Source: Gilliamella apis (GTDB lineage Bacteria > Pseudomonadota > Gammaproteobacteria > Enterobacterales > Orbaceae). From it: 64,000 nt of DNA. Under the pieces are notes generated by a model. That model saw only the letters and a list, made by a program, of their open reading frames with translations, was not told the origin of the DNA and made no database searches. Where the stretch lies: positions 1,240,001 through 1,304,000 of the forward strand of contig NZ_CP132381.1 in NCBI RefSeq assembly GCF_030758615.1, written 5' to 3'. The position numbers and the translations under genes were made by a program. The first letter of the stretch is position 1; every line of letters begins with the position of its first letter. Shown piece after piece: positions 48,290-57,528 of this stretch.

Positions 48290-48860
48290 GTGTTAATTGT
48301 GTTAATCCTAAAATATAATAAATGCAAGTTATAGTCACTGTTAGTTTTTGATGTATTTTAACAGTTATTAGAGTATTGGTTTTTTATTAATATATTGCAT
48401 AAAAAAGATAAAAAACCAATATAATACCTAGTATTTAACTAATTAAAATTTTTTTAAGTGGTTTTATAAGTACTATTATTTGTCTAGTATTAATGCGTTA
48501 TATATCTGAACACTTGAATTTAAAGAATAAAATTCCATTTTATTCTTCCTACCTTTTTATTCAAAAAGGCAATTGTTTTTGCTTATTGGATAAAAGAGCA
48601 AAGTATTCAATTATTCTAAAAATGCGTACCATTAATTAATTGAGATTTCTAGGTAAATTAATTTAATAAGGTATCTCATCATGAAGAAATGATTGACCAT
48701 AGGGTAAATAATAAAGGTCGATTATAAAAAATTTGAGGAACAGGGTTTTTAAAGCCAAAAATCCTCCAATAACCTCTTCGAAATTGGTTTTAAAGGAATA
48801 ATTAAAGTGTAATATTACATTAAACTTTACAAAAATTAACAATTTAACAGTCGAAATAAG
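48290..48860. other. Spacer between paralogs G and H
   Basis: AT-rich and without a gene. It contains a solo, diverged copy of the tail of the 393-bp unit at 48730-48800. Confidence 0.6.
48730..48800. repeat. Solo copy of the tail of the 393-bp unit
   Basis: TTGAGGAACAGGGTTTTTAA and AAAGCC, then GAAATTGGTTTTAAA, align with the AGTTGAGGAACGGGG and GAAATTGGCTTTAAAAC parts of the tandem units, about 3.3 kb away. The inverted AAAGCC / GGTTTT arms are kept. Confidence 0.55.
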
Positions 48861-48888
48861 TTGCATGGTTTTTTTCAATCACTATACT
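48861..48888 (+). promoter_or_regulatory. Candidate sigma-70 promoter of paralog H
   Basis: TTGCAT and TATACT with a 16-base spacer, ending 92 bases before ATG 48981. It resembles the promoter of paralog F. Confidence 0.5.
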
Positions 48889-48980
48889 TTTATAACTTAT
48901 TTATATAACAGGATGAATTTTGTGCCAATAGGTATAAAATTGCAAATAAATCATTAATTTAGTTGACATGGATGTCGGAT

Positions 48981-50845
48981 ATGTATTATAATTTACAACA
49001 CCAAACACCAAACACCAAACATGCCCAACCTATAATTTAACGTTAGTAAAGTTAAGCACGCACAGTTTATTATCTCACTACAATTCATTTCTCCAGCAAA
49101 TTCGGCAAAATTTTTCAAAATTTCTTGGTTTAGCCTTTTTATCTCGGCAGATAGTTTTCGTGTTAATGGTGTTTGTTTTACAGTCTATCTCTTTTTCTAA
49201 TTATGCATTAACGACTAAAACGACCAATATTATTCAAGGCTCAGCGCCTTATTTAACCTTTGATGGTGTTAGTAAAATAACGAGTACAGAAGAGCTACTG
49301 GCAATTAAATTACCTAATGGTACTGTGATAACCCCGCAAAATGATGTATCAAGTATAACCAATCCGATCGAGTTACCTGATAAAAAAAATACATATGCCA
49401 GTGTACAAACGATTGTTCCATTACCTATATCAGGCAATAACCAGTTTCCTGTCATAAATATGACTGATTTACTTGCTGCACCGTATAATTATTTTGCTGA
49501 TGATGATGGTGATGGATTTGATGATAGTGACCTTATTACTGCAACCGCAACAGGTGACATTAAGATAAAATGGGAAGCCCGTAATCCTGCTGTAGCAGAT
49601 ATTAATGCTAAAAACGCATTTATAGATATTACATCGAAGGTGAAAAGTCATCCTGATACCATTGTAGATTTATGTGATGGGGTCCATAAAATAACCATTA
49701 GTGCTAGTGATAGTGAGTTAACTACACCTTATGGTGATCCCAATACAAATCATTTTCAAGAAGGTTCACATAGTTATTATTTAACGCCAAAATTAGATCC
49801 AAAAGTGTGTTATGCCCAGCCAAATTTGTTCTTTGATGGGGGGAGTCTAGGCGGTATTGATTATCAGGTAGATGGAATTTTATGGGATGTCGCACAAGTC
49901 GAGAGTGACCATGATTATGGTGTTTATCGAGGGTATCCAAGTAAAGGTATTAAGGTATTACGAGCAACCAATAGTGGTAATTATCAAGGTGAAACTTCAA
50001 TAACTAAAAATAACTTTCCAACGACCGGGTCACATGGATTGTATTTTTATTTACTATTTGGCGGTATAACACCTGAAGCGGTATTAGCTGCCAATGGCAG
50101 TACTGTACAATCTATAGAGGGGGGCAATGTTAGTTTATCATTAAGTGTAAGTAAAACCACTGAATGGGAGCATAGTGGTCATGGACCGTATCCATATGGA
50201 TTGGCTGAACCTGCTATAAAAATAACCTTAATCGGGCCACGTTTCAATTCTACGGATAAGAATTTTAGACCAATGACTTTCAGATTATATGCTGATAGTA
50301 ATAAAAGTACGCTAATTTATGAATTTAAATTAATGCGTTGGTTTATTGCTAATCCTGAGATTATTTTTAATAATGAAAATGAAAATTCTCGCCCTATTAG
50401 TTCTAACGATGAGGCGTTAAATTATCAAGCTAAGGCAAGGGATTATTGTAAAAGTTTAGGTAGTGGTTATCGATTGCCAGATGTGAATGATTTTTCCAAT
50501 ACCAATCCTGGCTATGGTTGGATTGGCGGTTATGTTAATGAGTATGGAACGTTTGCTCGTCGGCAATTAAGTTATCAGGAGAATGGAAAATGGATTGGTG
50601 GAATTGCGAATGAATGGGGGTGTATGGCTGAAGATGATTTATATGATCCTGGTCATAATATGCTTTGCCAAACTTATACAGGAACAGACTGGCAATCGTA
50701 TCAGTATTGGACAAATAATGTAATTTCACAATCTGAGCAATCTAAAAATAACGGAAAACCATTTATATATGTAAATGAAGGATATATCGACACAATTGAT
50801 ATGATTCTCGGGGACGGTATTTTTGCTGCTTGTGTTACACCTTAA
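48981..50845 (+). CDS. Probably phase-variable secreted protein, paralog H (start now out of frame)
   Basis: From 48992 to 50845 the body frame is open, but its only starts are GTG 49160 and ATG 49166, which leave a short signal (VLQSISFSNYA-LTT). ATG 48981, well placed after the promoter, runs MYYNLQHQ into three copies of ACCAAAC and stops at TAA 49038. One more copy, or two fewer, would join it to the body and give 623 residues, matching paralog G (630), with a signal preceded by RQNFSKFLGLAFLSRQ. The in-frame ATG 48968 is stopped by TAA 48989. The body is near-identical to paralog G from GVSKITSTEELLAIKL to FKLMRWFIANPEI, and ends in the lectin-like domain with final AACVTP. A product from the 49160 start is possible, so OFF is less certain than for D and E. 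Function unknown. Confidence 0.65.
49000..49020 (+). repeat. Heptanucleotide ACCAAAC, 3 units, at the 5' end of H
   Basis: Three perfect units in the 5' region. Seven is not a multiple of three, so each unit gained or lost shifts the frame. Confidence 0.9.
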
Positions 50846-50906
50846 GTGTTAATTACGATTATAAATAAAAAGTAGGTTAATTTTGATTAACCTACCTAAG
50901 TTTAGT

Positions 50907-52544
50907 TTATTGAATTGCTTTAGCGACTATTTGCTGTGCTTCTTGTTGAAGAGTTAATAGATGCTCATTACTGATAAAACTTTCTGCATAAATCTTATAA
51001 GCATCTTCTGTACCAGAAGGACGAGCAGCAAACCAACCATTTTGCGTGATCACTTTTAAACCACCAATTGGCGCATTATTCGCCGGAGCAGTGGTTAAGC
51101 ATTGAGTAATTTCCTCACCAGCTAGTTTATCTGTGGTTAATTGGCTGGCATCGAGTTTGGCTAATTTTTGTTTTTCAGTAAATGATGCAGGTGCTTGAAT
51201 TCGACCATAATAAGAAACACCAAATTTAGCTTCAAGTTCTTGGTATTGCTCCTGTGGATTTTTGCCTGTTTTAGCCGTCATTTCCGCCGCTAATAAGCAT
51301 AAAATGATGCCATCTTTATCCGTTGCCCAAACTTTGCCATTAGTTCTTAAGAATGAACCACCTGCACTTTCTTCACCGGCAAAACCGAGTTTACCATGAT
51401 AAAGTCCATCAGCATACCATTTAAAGCCAACTGGATATTCAAGGTATTTTTTGTTTAAGCTATTAGCAACACGATCGATCATTGAGCTAGTGACCAGCGT
51501 TTTACCAATAGCGATATTTTGATGCCACTGTGGACGATTTTGAAATAAATAGTTTACGCAAGTTGAAAGGTAAGCATTCGGATTCATTAACCCTTTTGGT
51601 GTAACAATGCCGTGACGGTCAGCATCAGTATCGTTACCAAAAGCTAAATCAAATTTATCTTTGAGGTTTAATAAACCGGCCATTGCCCAGCGACTTGAAC
51701 AATCCATACGGATCACTTCATCATGATCAAGGTGCATAAAGCTAAATGTTGGGTCAATTTTATTGTTGACGATTTCAAGGTTTATGCCGTATTTTTCAGC
51801 AATGCGGGGCCAATAAGTAATACATGCACCGCCAAGTGGATCAACACCAATTTTTAGCGATGATGCTTTAATTAATGACAGATCTAAAATATTTTCAAGA
51901 TCGTTAACATAATCAGTTTCATATTCTTTAGTATGAACGTAGTCTGATTTTATTGCTTTCTCTAAGCTAACACGTTTAACACCACTAAGGTTATTTTTTA
52001 ATAATTCATTAGCACGATTTTCGATTTGTTTAGTTATATCAGTATCAGCTGGACCACCATTAGTCGGATTATATTTGATACCGCCATCTTCAGGTGGATT
52101 ATGTGATGGAGTAATAACTATGCCATCAGCTAATTGAGATTGTTTATCCTGATTATAAGTCAATATTGCATGAGAGATCACTGGTGTGGGAGTATAGCCC
52201 CAATTTTGCGCTATAACTACAGTTTGTTCATTCGCCACAAAGACTTCAAGCACTGATTTTAAAGCAAGTTCAGATAAAGCATGGGTATCTTGACCAATAA
52301 AACATGGTCCAGTAATATTGTTTGCTTTGCGATATTCGGCTACTGCTTGGGCAATTGCTAATATGTGTACTTCATTGAAGGTTGCTTTATTTGAGCTACC
52401 ACGATGACCTGATGTCCCAAAAATAACTAATTGGCTAACATTATCAACATCTGGTTGAATTTGATAATAGTTATTTTGTAATTCTTGGATATTAATTAGG
52501 TCAGATGGTTGAGCTAATAATCCTGCACGGCTTGACTTAGCCAT
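50907..52544 (-). CDS. pgm: Phosphoglucomutase (alpha-D-glucose-specific)
   Basis: Pgm interconverts glucose 1-phosphate and glucose 6-phosphate. The 545 residues equal the E. coli enzyme (546). The active-site serine is in [15 protein letters not shown], the metal loop is [13 protein letters not shown], the sugar loop is [10 protein letters not shown] and the phosphate-binding loop is [13 protein letters not shown]. It lies 74 bases after seqA in the same direction, as in enterics. It converges with paralog H. Confidence 0.98.
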   Translation of the reverse strand: MAKSSRAGLLAQPSDLINIQELQNNYYQIQPDVDNVSQLVIFGTSGHRGSSNKATFNEVHILAIAQAVAEYRKANNITGPCFIGQDTHALSELALKSVLEVFVANEQTVVIAQNWGYTPTPVISHAILTYNQDKQSQLADGIVITPSHNPPEDGGIKYNPTNGGPADTDITKQIENRANELLKNNLSGVKRVSLEKAIKSDYVHTKEYETDYVNDLENILDLSLIKASSLKIGVDPLGGACITYWPRIAEKYGINLEIVNNKIDPTFSFMHLDHDEVIRMDCSSRWAMAGLLNLKDKFDLAFGNDTDADRHGIVTPKGLMNPNAYLSTCVNYLFQNRPQWHQNIAIGKTLVTSSMIDRVANSLNKKYLEYPVGFKWYADGLYHGKLGFAGEESAGGSFLRTNGKVWATDKDGIILCLLAAEMTAKTGKNPQEQYQELEAKFGVSYYGRIQAPASFTEKQKLAKLDASQLTTDKLAGEEITQCLTTAPANNAPIGGLKVITQNGWFAARPSGTEDAYKIYAESFISNEHLLTLQQEAQQIVAKAIQ

Positions 52545-52618
52545 TTTTTACTCCTCTTTCATAACTTTATTTTAATATTCACTTTTATAATCATTATGTT
52601 AGTGAATTATTATATAGT

Positions 52619-53122
52619 TTACGGTAAAAAAGCATGGATAACTTGATTAATCATGCTTTCTGAGATACCCATGTCACTCATAATTGATTCAATAATATGA
52701 AGTTTTCTAGCTGTATTTGTATTACTAATTACCCAATATGGGGTACCAACAATTTCTCTTGGTTTAGTGTTTTTTCCTGAGGTTTCTAAAGATTGTTTAT
52801 CTTTAGCTAAGTATTGTCGTTTACTACCATGTAGTGATGTTGCAGCAATTGAAAATAGTGCCGGGTTATAGTTATAGAGGGCACCAAGTAGTAATAAAAA
52901 ACGGCTAATGATCGATTTTTCATTTGTAAATGTATCGCTAGTAAGTAGATCATTAAAAATAGGGTAGTGATTTTCTTTGGCTAATATAGGATCAGCTTTA
53001 GTTAATAGAGGTTGATTAAAGTTTAATAAACGTCGCAAAATACTTGATGCATCTTCACCAATATGTTTAGTTTGACCTGCAATAAATTGATAAAGTTCTT
53101 CGTCGATTTCGATAGTTTTCAT
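52619..53122 (-). CDS. seqA: SeqA, negative modulator of replication initiation
   Basis: SeqA binds hemimethylated GATC sites, sequesters oriC after initiation and organises new DNA. The 167 residues (E. coli 181) include the N-terminal oligomerisation domain MKTIEIDEELYQFIAGQTKHIGEDASSILRRLL and the C-terminal DNA-binding domain ending near QVIHAFLP; the linker between is shorter than in E. coli. Its presence implies Dam methylation in this organism. It is 21 bases after a small lipoprotein gene and before pgm, probably one operon. Confidence 0.95.
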   Translation of the reverse strand: MKTIEIDEELYQFIAGQTKHIGEDASSILRRLLNFNQPLLTKADPILAKENHYPIFNDLLTSDTFTNEKSIISRFLLLLGALYNYNPALFSIAATSLHGSKRQYLAKDKQSLETSGKNTKPREIVGTPYWVISNTNTARKLHIIESIMSDMGISESMINQVIHAFLP

Positions 53123-53143
53123 TCTGTTACTTTGCCTATTAAA

Positions 53144-53329
53144 TTATTTTACCGGACAACCATCAACGGGAATGGCGTCAAAATTTAAACTTTTAGTTGG
53201 TTTGTCTTGTAAACAATCTAGTTTAGATTGATGAGAGACGGTTTCGTTTTTTGTCGTCGGTTGTTGATTTTCATCATGACAGGCCGTTATCATAACTGAT
53301 AATAGTAAAGGAAAAAATAACCGTTTCAT
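53144..53329 (-). CDS. Small lipoprotein of 61 residues
   Basis: This short protein has a clear lipoprotein signal (basic KR, hydrophobic FFPLLLSVMI, lipobox ITAC with Cys17). The mature part of about 45 residues is polar with a C-terminal pair of cysteines (LDCLQD, DGCPVK) that could form a disulfide. It is upstream of seqA on the same strand with a 21-base gap. I do not recognise its family. Confidence 0.65.
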   Translation of the reverse strand: MKRLFFPLLLSVMITACHDENQQPTTKNETVSHQSKLDCLQDKPTKSLNFDAIPVDGCPVK

Positions 53330-53497
53330 GTACTTGTTGTATGGTAGATTAACAATTGAGCTGAGTATAACTCAAGTTAACCAAAAATTATATTATCTAA
53401 TGATAAAAAAATGAAAATGATATTGTTGTTTTTCAAAAAGAATATTATGCTAAACATGGTATAAAAAAGTATACTCAAATTATATGAGGAATAAATT

Positions 53498-53986
53498 ATG
53501 AAAAAAATCGTCACATTAACTATTCTAGCAGCTATTTTATCTGGATGTAGTAATAGTGATATTTACTCTGGCGATGTTTATACAGCCGACCAAGCAAAAC
53601 AAGTCCAACAAGTAAGTTATGGTACAGTTGTATCGGTAAGAGCAGTTAAGATTCAAGCGAATTCTGATGGTAAAAATAATGGTAATTTAGCTGGTACTGT
53701 AGGTGGGGCTGTAATTGGTGGTGTTTTAGGTAATACGATTGGTGATGGTACCGGTAGAATTTTAGCTACAGCAACGGGCGCTATTGGTGGTGCAATATTA
53801 GGTGATGCGATTGAAAACAAATCTAGTCAAGCTGATGCAGTTGAATTAGAAATTAAACCTGAAAATGGTTCTAATTTTGTTATCGTACAAAAAGGTGATG
53901 CTAAACAGTTTTATGCTGGACAAAATGTTAAATTAATTACTAATGGTCAACGTATCAATGCAGCACCAAGATATAGTGGTAAATAA
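53498..53986 (+). CDS. slyB: Outer-membrane lipoprotein SlyB
   Basis: The 162-residue protein has a lipoprotein signal (AAILSGC, Cys17), then SGDVYTADQAKQVQQVSYGTV, close to the start of mature E. coli SlyB (155). The middle is a glycine-zipper double helix (GGAVIGGVLGNTIGDGTG and GAIGGAILGDAI, residues about 68-108), and the C-terminus has VELEIKPENG and GQNVKL. SlyB is a PhoPQ-regulated envelope lipoprotein that stabilises outer-membrane proteins under stress. Ribosome site TGAGGA precedes the ATG. Confidence 0.95.
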   Translation: MKKIVTLTILAAILSGCSNSDIYSGDVYTADQAKQVQQVSYGTVVSVRAVKIQANSDGKNNGNLAGTVGGAVIGGVLGNTIGDGTGRILATATGAIGGAILGDAIENKSSQADAVELEIKPENGSNFVIVQKGDAKQFYAGQNVKLITNGQRINAAPRYSGK

Positions 53987-54040
53987 TATCTGATTTATTT
54001 CAAATTTATCATTTAAATCTGGCTAGTTTTATCTGAATTT

Positions 54041-54078
54041 GCTTTCGCTTATAGTTATTATAAGTGAAAGCTTCTTTT
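54041..54078 (+). terminator. Terminator of slyB
   Basis: The stem GCTTTCGCTTATA / TATAAGTGAAAGC (one G-U pair) is followed by a T-rich stretch, about 55 bases past the stop. Confidence 0.75.
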
Positions 54079-54214
54079 AATTTTAATTATCTTATTAGCT
54101 ATTTAATCCCCATCAGCTAATTGATTATTTAGTCGACATAAAAATTTGCCTGTCTAATCACAAATCGCTAAACTCAAACTAAATGTTTTAATAGTAATAA
54201 GGAACTATATAGCA

Positions 54215-54622
54215 ATGCGTGTATTACATACAATGATCCGAGTCGGAGATTTAAAACGTTCAATTGATTTCTATACTCGAGTTATGGGAATGACACTGCT
54301 AAGAACCAGTGAAAATCCGGAATATCAATATTCACTCGCTTTTGTCGGTTATGGTGATGAATCAACCAGTTCAGTAATTGAATTAACTTATAACTGGGGA
54401 ACAGAAAAATATGATCACGGTACAGCTTTCGGTCATATTGCTATTGGTGTAGATAATGTCGCTAAAATGTGTGAGGATGTTCGTCAAGCTGGCGGTCGAG
54501 TTACTCGAGAAGCTGGTCCAGTGAAAGGGGGAAAAACGATTATTGCTTTTGTTGAAGATCCCGATGGTTATAAAATAGAGTTAATTCAAAATAGCCAAGC
54601 GACGAAAGCATTAGGCAATTAA
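54215..54622 (+). CDS. gloA: Lactoylglutathione lyase (glyoxalase I)
   Basis: GloA converts the methylglyoxal-glutathione hemithioacetal to S-lactoylglutathione. The 135 residues equal the E. coli enzyme. Metal ligands are His5 ([12 protein letters not shown]), Glu in [11 protein letters not shown], His in [10 protein letters not shown] and Glu in GYKIELIQ. The ligand set suits the nickel-type enzyme. It is a single gene converging with gmk. Confidence 0.97.
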   Translation: MRVLHTMIRVGDLKRSIDFYTRVMGMTLLRTSENPEYQYSLAFVGYGDESTSSVIELTYNWGTEKYDHGTAFGHIAIGVDNVAKMCEDVRQAGGRVTREAGPVKGGKTIIAFVEDPDGYKIELIQNSQATKALGN

Positions 54623-54642
54623 TTCAGTTATGCTAATTTTAA

Positions 54643-54668
54643 CTATCGCCGAATTATCGGCGATATTG
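54643..54668. terminator. Terminator between convergent gloA and gmk
   Basis: A perfect eight-pair stem ATCGCCGA / TCGGCGAT with loop ATTA lies between the two stops, without a strong T-run on either side. Confidence 0.6.
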
Positions 54669-54683
54669 GTTCGTTAAATTGAG

Positions 54684-55313
54684 TTAATATTTCGCAGCTA
54701 ATAGAGCGGCTAATAGCTGTTGATGTGCTATAGCTTGTTTGCTTTGTTCAAGACTAGCACTAGTCATAATGGCATTTAATGACCTTAGTGATTCATCAAA
54801 ATCATCATTGATAATCACATAATCATATTCATTGTAATGTGAAATTTCAGATTGAGCTTTATGCATTCTTTTGCTGATCACCTGCGCATCGTCTTGACCT
54901 CGTTTGATGAGTCGATTTTCAAGTTCTTTAAGTGATGGCGGTAAGATAAAAATACTTTTTGATTCAGGCATTTGCTGCCTAACTTGTTTCGCCCCTTGCC
55001 AGTCGATATCTAAAAAAACATTTATACCTTGCATTAAAGATTGCTCAATTTCGGCTCTAGATGTTCCATAATAGTGATCGAATACATGCGCATATTCCAC
55101 GAAAGCATTCTGTTCAATTAATGATTCAAATTCTTGATTATCAACAAAATAGTAATGTTCACCAGGCTGTTCTCCAGGTCTTGGTTTTCTTGTCGTATGA
55201 GAAATAGAAACTTTTGCTGGATGGCGATTTTCTTGTGCTAAATAGGCACGAATAAGACTTGATTTACCAGCACCACTTGGTGCCGAGATAATGAATAAAG
55301 TACCCGTATACAT
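54684..55313 (-). CDS. gmk: Guanylate kinase
   Basis: Gmk phosphorylates GMP to GDP. The 209 residues (E. coli 207) show the P-loop [11 protein letters not shown], the GMP-binding [18 protein letters not shown] and the [12 protein letters not shown] segment. It is a single gene; rpoZ, which often follows gmk, is not seen here. Confidence 0.98.
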   Translation of the reverse strand: MYTGTLFIISAPSGAGKSSLIRAYLAQENRHPAKVSISHTTRKPRPGEQPGEHYYFVDNQEFESLIEQNAFVEYAHVFDHYYGTSRAEIEQSLMQGINVFLDIDWQGAKQVRQQMPESKSIFILPPSLKELENRLIKRGQDDAQVISKRMHKAQSEISHYNEYDYVIINDDFDESLRSLNAIMTSASLEQSKQAIAHQQLLAALLAAKY

Positions 55314-55542
55314 AAATAATATTACCGTTTTTTAATAAGATAATGAGTGATTTTTATTGTCACAAAGAGCCGATAGGCGCTATTATAACAAAATTTGCTT
55401 ATTGTATGTGGCTTATTGTTACATCTAGATTTTATTATTAGCAATCAATTATATAGCGAATAATGTAGTATAGAAATTGAATCAATATTATTACAATTAC
55501 TAAATATATTAGATAGCAATTTATTTCATTAAGGAAAGGAAA

Positions 55543-56238
55543 ATGTCTTTAACATTTAAAGATGGTGTACAAGCGTGTATTCCAACTTTATTGGGTTATA
55601 TTGGAATAGGTATTGCCGCAGGTGTTGTGGGTAAAGCATCTAACTTATCGGTATTAGAAGTGACTCTCATGGCAATTATTATTTATGCTGGTGCATCACA
55701 ATTTATCATCACCGGTTTAATGATGGTAGCAACACCAATAACAGCGATTATTTTTACGGTGTTTCTAGTTAATTCACGGCATTTTTTGATGAGTATGGCT
55801 ACCGCACCGGCATTTCGTCGTTTCTCATTATTGAATAATATTGGTATTGGCAGTCTATTAACTGATGAAAGTTTTGCGGTAGCCATGAATGCTATTGCTA
55901 ATAAACAACCCGTAAATCCAGCCTGGATGCATGGACTAAATATAACCGCTTATGCTGCGTGGATATTATCATGCTTAGTTGGGGCATTGATTGGTGAGTG
56001 GTTACCCAATCCAGCACAATTTGGATTAGATTATGCATTAGTGGCGATGTTTATTGGTTTACTTTATTTACAGTTAACAGGTGATAAATCTAAAACAGTT
56101 CTTAATCGTGTTATTGCAATGTTGACAGTCAGTGTGATATTGATTTTTTTATTACGTTTTATCTCATCAGAAATGGCGATATTATTTAGTACTTTTGCAG
56201 GTTGCTTTATGGGGATTATTGTGGAGCGTAAAGCATGA
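55543..56238 (+). CDS. azlC: AzlC-family branched-chain amino acid exporter, large subunit
   Basis: The 231-residue inner-membrane protein matches the AzlC/YgaZ family, which with a small AzlD/YgaH partner exports L-valine and other branched-chain amino acids. It opens TFKDGVQACIPTLLGYIGIG, has the conserved IYAGASQFI and NSRHFLMSMA stretches and LTDESFAVAM, and contains about seven membrane segments. A strong ribosome site (AAGGAAAGG) precedes the ATG. Its stop overlaps the start of azlD by four bases (ATGA). Confidence 0.92.
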   Translation: MSLTFKDGVQACIPTLLGYIGIGIAAGVVGKASNLSVLEVTLMAIIIYAGASQFIITGLMMVATPITAIIFTVFLVNSRHFLMSMATAPAFRRFSLLNNIGIGSLLTDESFAVAMNAIANKQPVNPAWMHGLNITAYAAWILSCLVGALIGEWLPNPAQFGLDYALVAMFIGLLYLQLTGDKSKTVLNRVIAMLTVSVILIFLLRFISSEMAILFSTFAGCFMGIIVERKA

Positions 56239-56558
56239 GTATTTATAGTATATTAATCATTTTGGGTAGTGGTTTGGTGACTTGGTTACCTCGGGTTATC
56301 CCTTTCTTATTAGTCAGAAAATTGCAATTGCCTGAAGTAGTCATTCGTTTTTTATCCTATGTACCTATTTGTATTTTAACGGCACTATTTGTTGAAAATC
56401 TTTTTATGGTTAAACAAGGCGAATTTCCTAGTTTTAATGTTGAATATTGCTTAGCTGCAGTGCCAACTATTGGTATTGCTGTTTTGACTCGTAACCTAAT
56501 GTGGGTCGTTATTGTTGGAATGAGTAGTATGGCATTAATTCGCTATTTTATTATCTAA
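56235..56558 (+). CDS. azlD: AzlD-family branched-chain amino acid exporter, small subunit
   Basis: This 107-residue protein with four hydrophobic segments matches the AzlD/YgaH family (WLPRVIPFLLVRKLQLPEVVIRFLSYVP). The ATGA overlap with azlC implies coupled translation and equal supply of both subunits. A terminator follows about 20 bases later. Confidence 0.92.
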   Translation: MSIYSILIILGSGLVTWLPRVIPFLLVRKLQLPEVVIRFLSYVPICILTALFVENLFMVKQGEFPSFNVEYCLAAVPTIGIAVLTRNLMWVVIVGMSSMALIRYFII

Positions 56559-56579
56559 GTTGATTTTCTTATTCCAACA

Positions 56580-56605
56580 AAAACAGGGCTATTGCCCTGT
56601 TTTAC
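56580..56605. terminator. Terminator between azlD and hemY
   Basis: A seven-pair stem ACAGGGC / GCCCTGT with loop TATT and flanking A and T runs can serve both convergent units. Confidence 0.88.
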
Positions 56606-56618
56606 TATTTAATTTTTT

Positions 56619-57518
56619 TTAGGTTCTTTCTTTTTGTTCTAATCTTATAATGCTTTTAGTCAACTTTTCCGCTTCGGCTGTTTGACCTAATTGATTTAAA
56701 TAGTTGGCCATTGCTTTCTGATTAGCTAAGTTATTGACGATAACTTTTGGTTGTTGTTTCCACCATTTTATTAGAGCAAGTGGATCACTATTGGTTGATA
56801 ATTGTTTGATACGGCCAATATAGGCTGCTTGTCTAAATTGATCAAGTTGAGAGTCTGGATAAGCTTTAGTTTTATACATGATCGGTAATAAATCAATAAC
56901 CGATTGATAATCTTCCGTTTCATAATAGAGTTGATCTGCCAATCTCAATATTTCAACATTACGCGGTTTTTCGTTTAATAATTTTTCAATTGTGATTTTA
57001 GCTGCACTATATTCATGATTTTTGAGTTGTAGACGAATTTGTACCAGTTGAAAAGCAAATAACTCTTTTGGTTGGCAACATTTTGCCGCCTCGACTAAAG
57101 ATTGATTGGCGGCGATTAATTGGTCTGCATCAATTTGTGCTTGAGCTGCAAGTAAATAAGATAAAGTTGAGCTTTTTGCACCTTTGGCACTTTTCATAAA
57201 TAGTTTAGCGGCTTGTTGATAATCACCTTGTAAAAGGTAAAATTGCGCTTGTTCAACACGTTTAACCGATTTTTTCGGTGATTTTAATCTTAACCATTCA
57301 CCTAGAGCAGTTTTTGAGTTGAAGATTTTTTTACATATTTCATAAACTAAATACAGGACAAGTAATCCTAACAATTGTAATATGACAAATGAGTTAAAAG
57401 ACATACTTATTCTATATTTAGCAACTTCAAATACCGCTGACCCTTGATGGCCTTCAAAAATAGGGCCAAGGAAAAATCCACCGACTAATACTAAGAAAAT
57501 AATGAGTATTTTTAACAT
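56619..57518 (-). CDS. hemY: HemY, TPR membrane protein of the hemCDXY operon
   Basis: The 299-residue protein has two N-terminal membrane helices (about 2-20 and 42-62) and a TPR-like helical domain (FYLLQGDYQQAAKLFMKSAK, then SYLLAAQAQIDADQ). It fits HemY of enterics, although it is shorter than E. coli HemY (398). Its role in haem synthesis is unclear; it may hold pathway enzymes at the membrane. It is last in the hemCDXY operon, 10 bases after hemX. It is unrelated to the Bacillus protein of the same name. Confidence 0.9.
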   Translation of the reverse strand: MLKILIIFLVLVGGFFLGPIFEGHQGSAVFEVAKYRISMSFNSFVILQLLGLLVLYLVYEICKKIFNSKTALGEWLRLKSPKKSVKRVEQAQFYLLQGDYQQAAKLFMKSAKGAKSSTLSYLLAAQAQIDADQLIAANQSLVEAAKCCQPKELFAFQLVQIRLQLKNHEYSAAKITIEKLLNEKPRNVEILRLADQLYYETEDYQSVIDLLPIMYKTKAYPDSQLDQFRQAAYIGRIKQLSTNSDPLALIKWWKQQPKVIVNNLANQKAMANYLNQLGQTAEAEKLTKSIIRLEQKERT

Positions 57519-57528
57519 TATTATTCTC

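Noticed and set aside
46397..50845. Idea that G and H are cas-associated because they follow a CRISPR array
   Set aside because: They are clear members of the secreted family with signal peptides; they share no Cas motif. The nearness is positional only.
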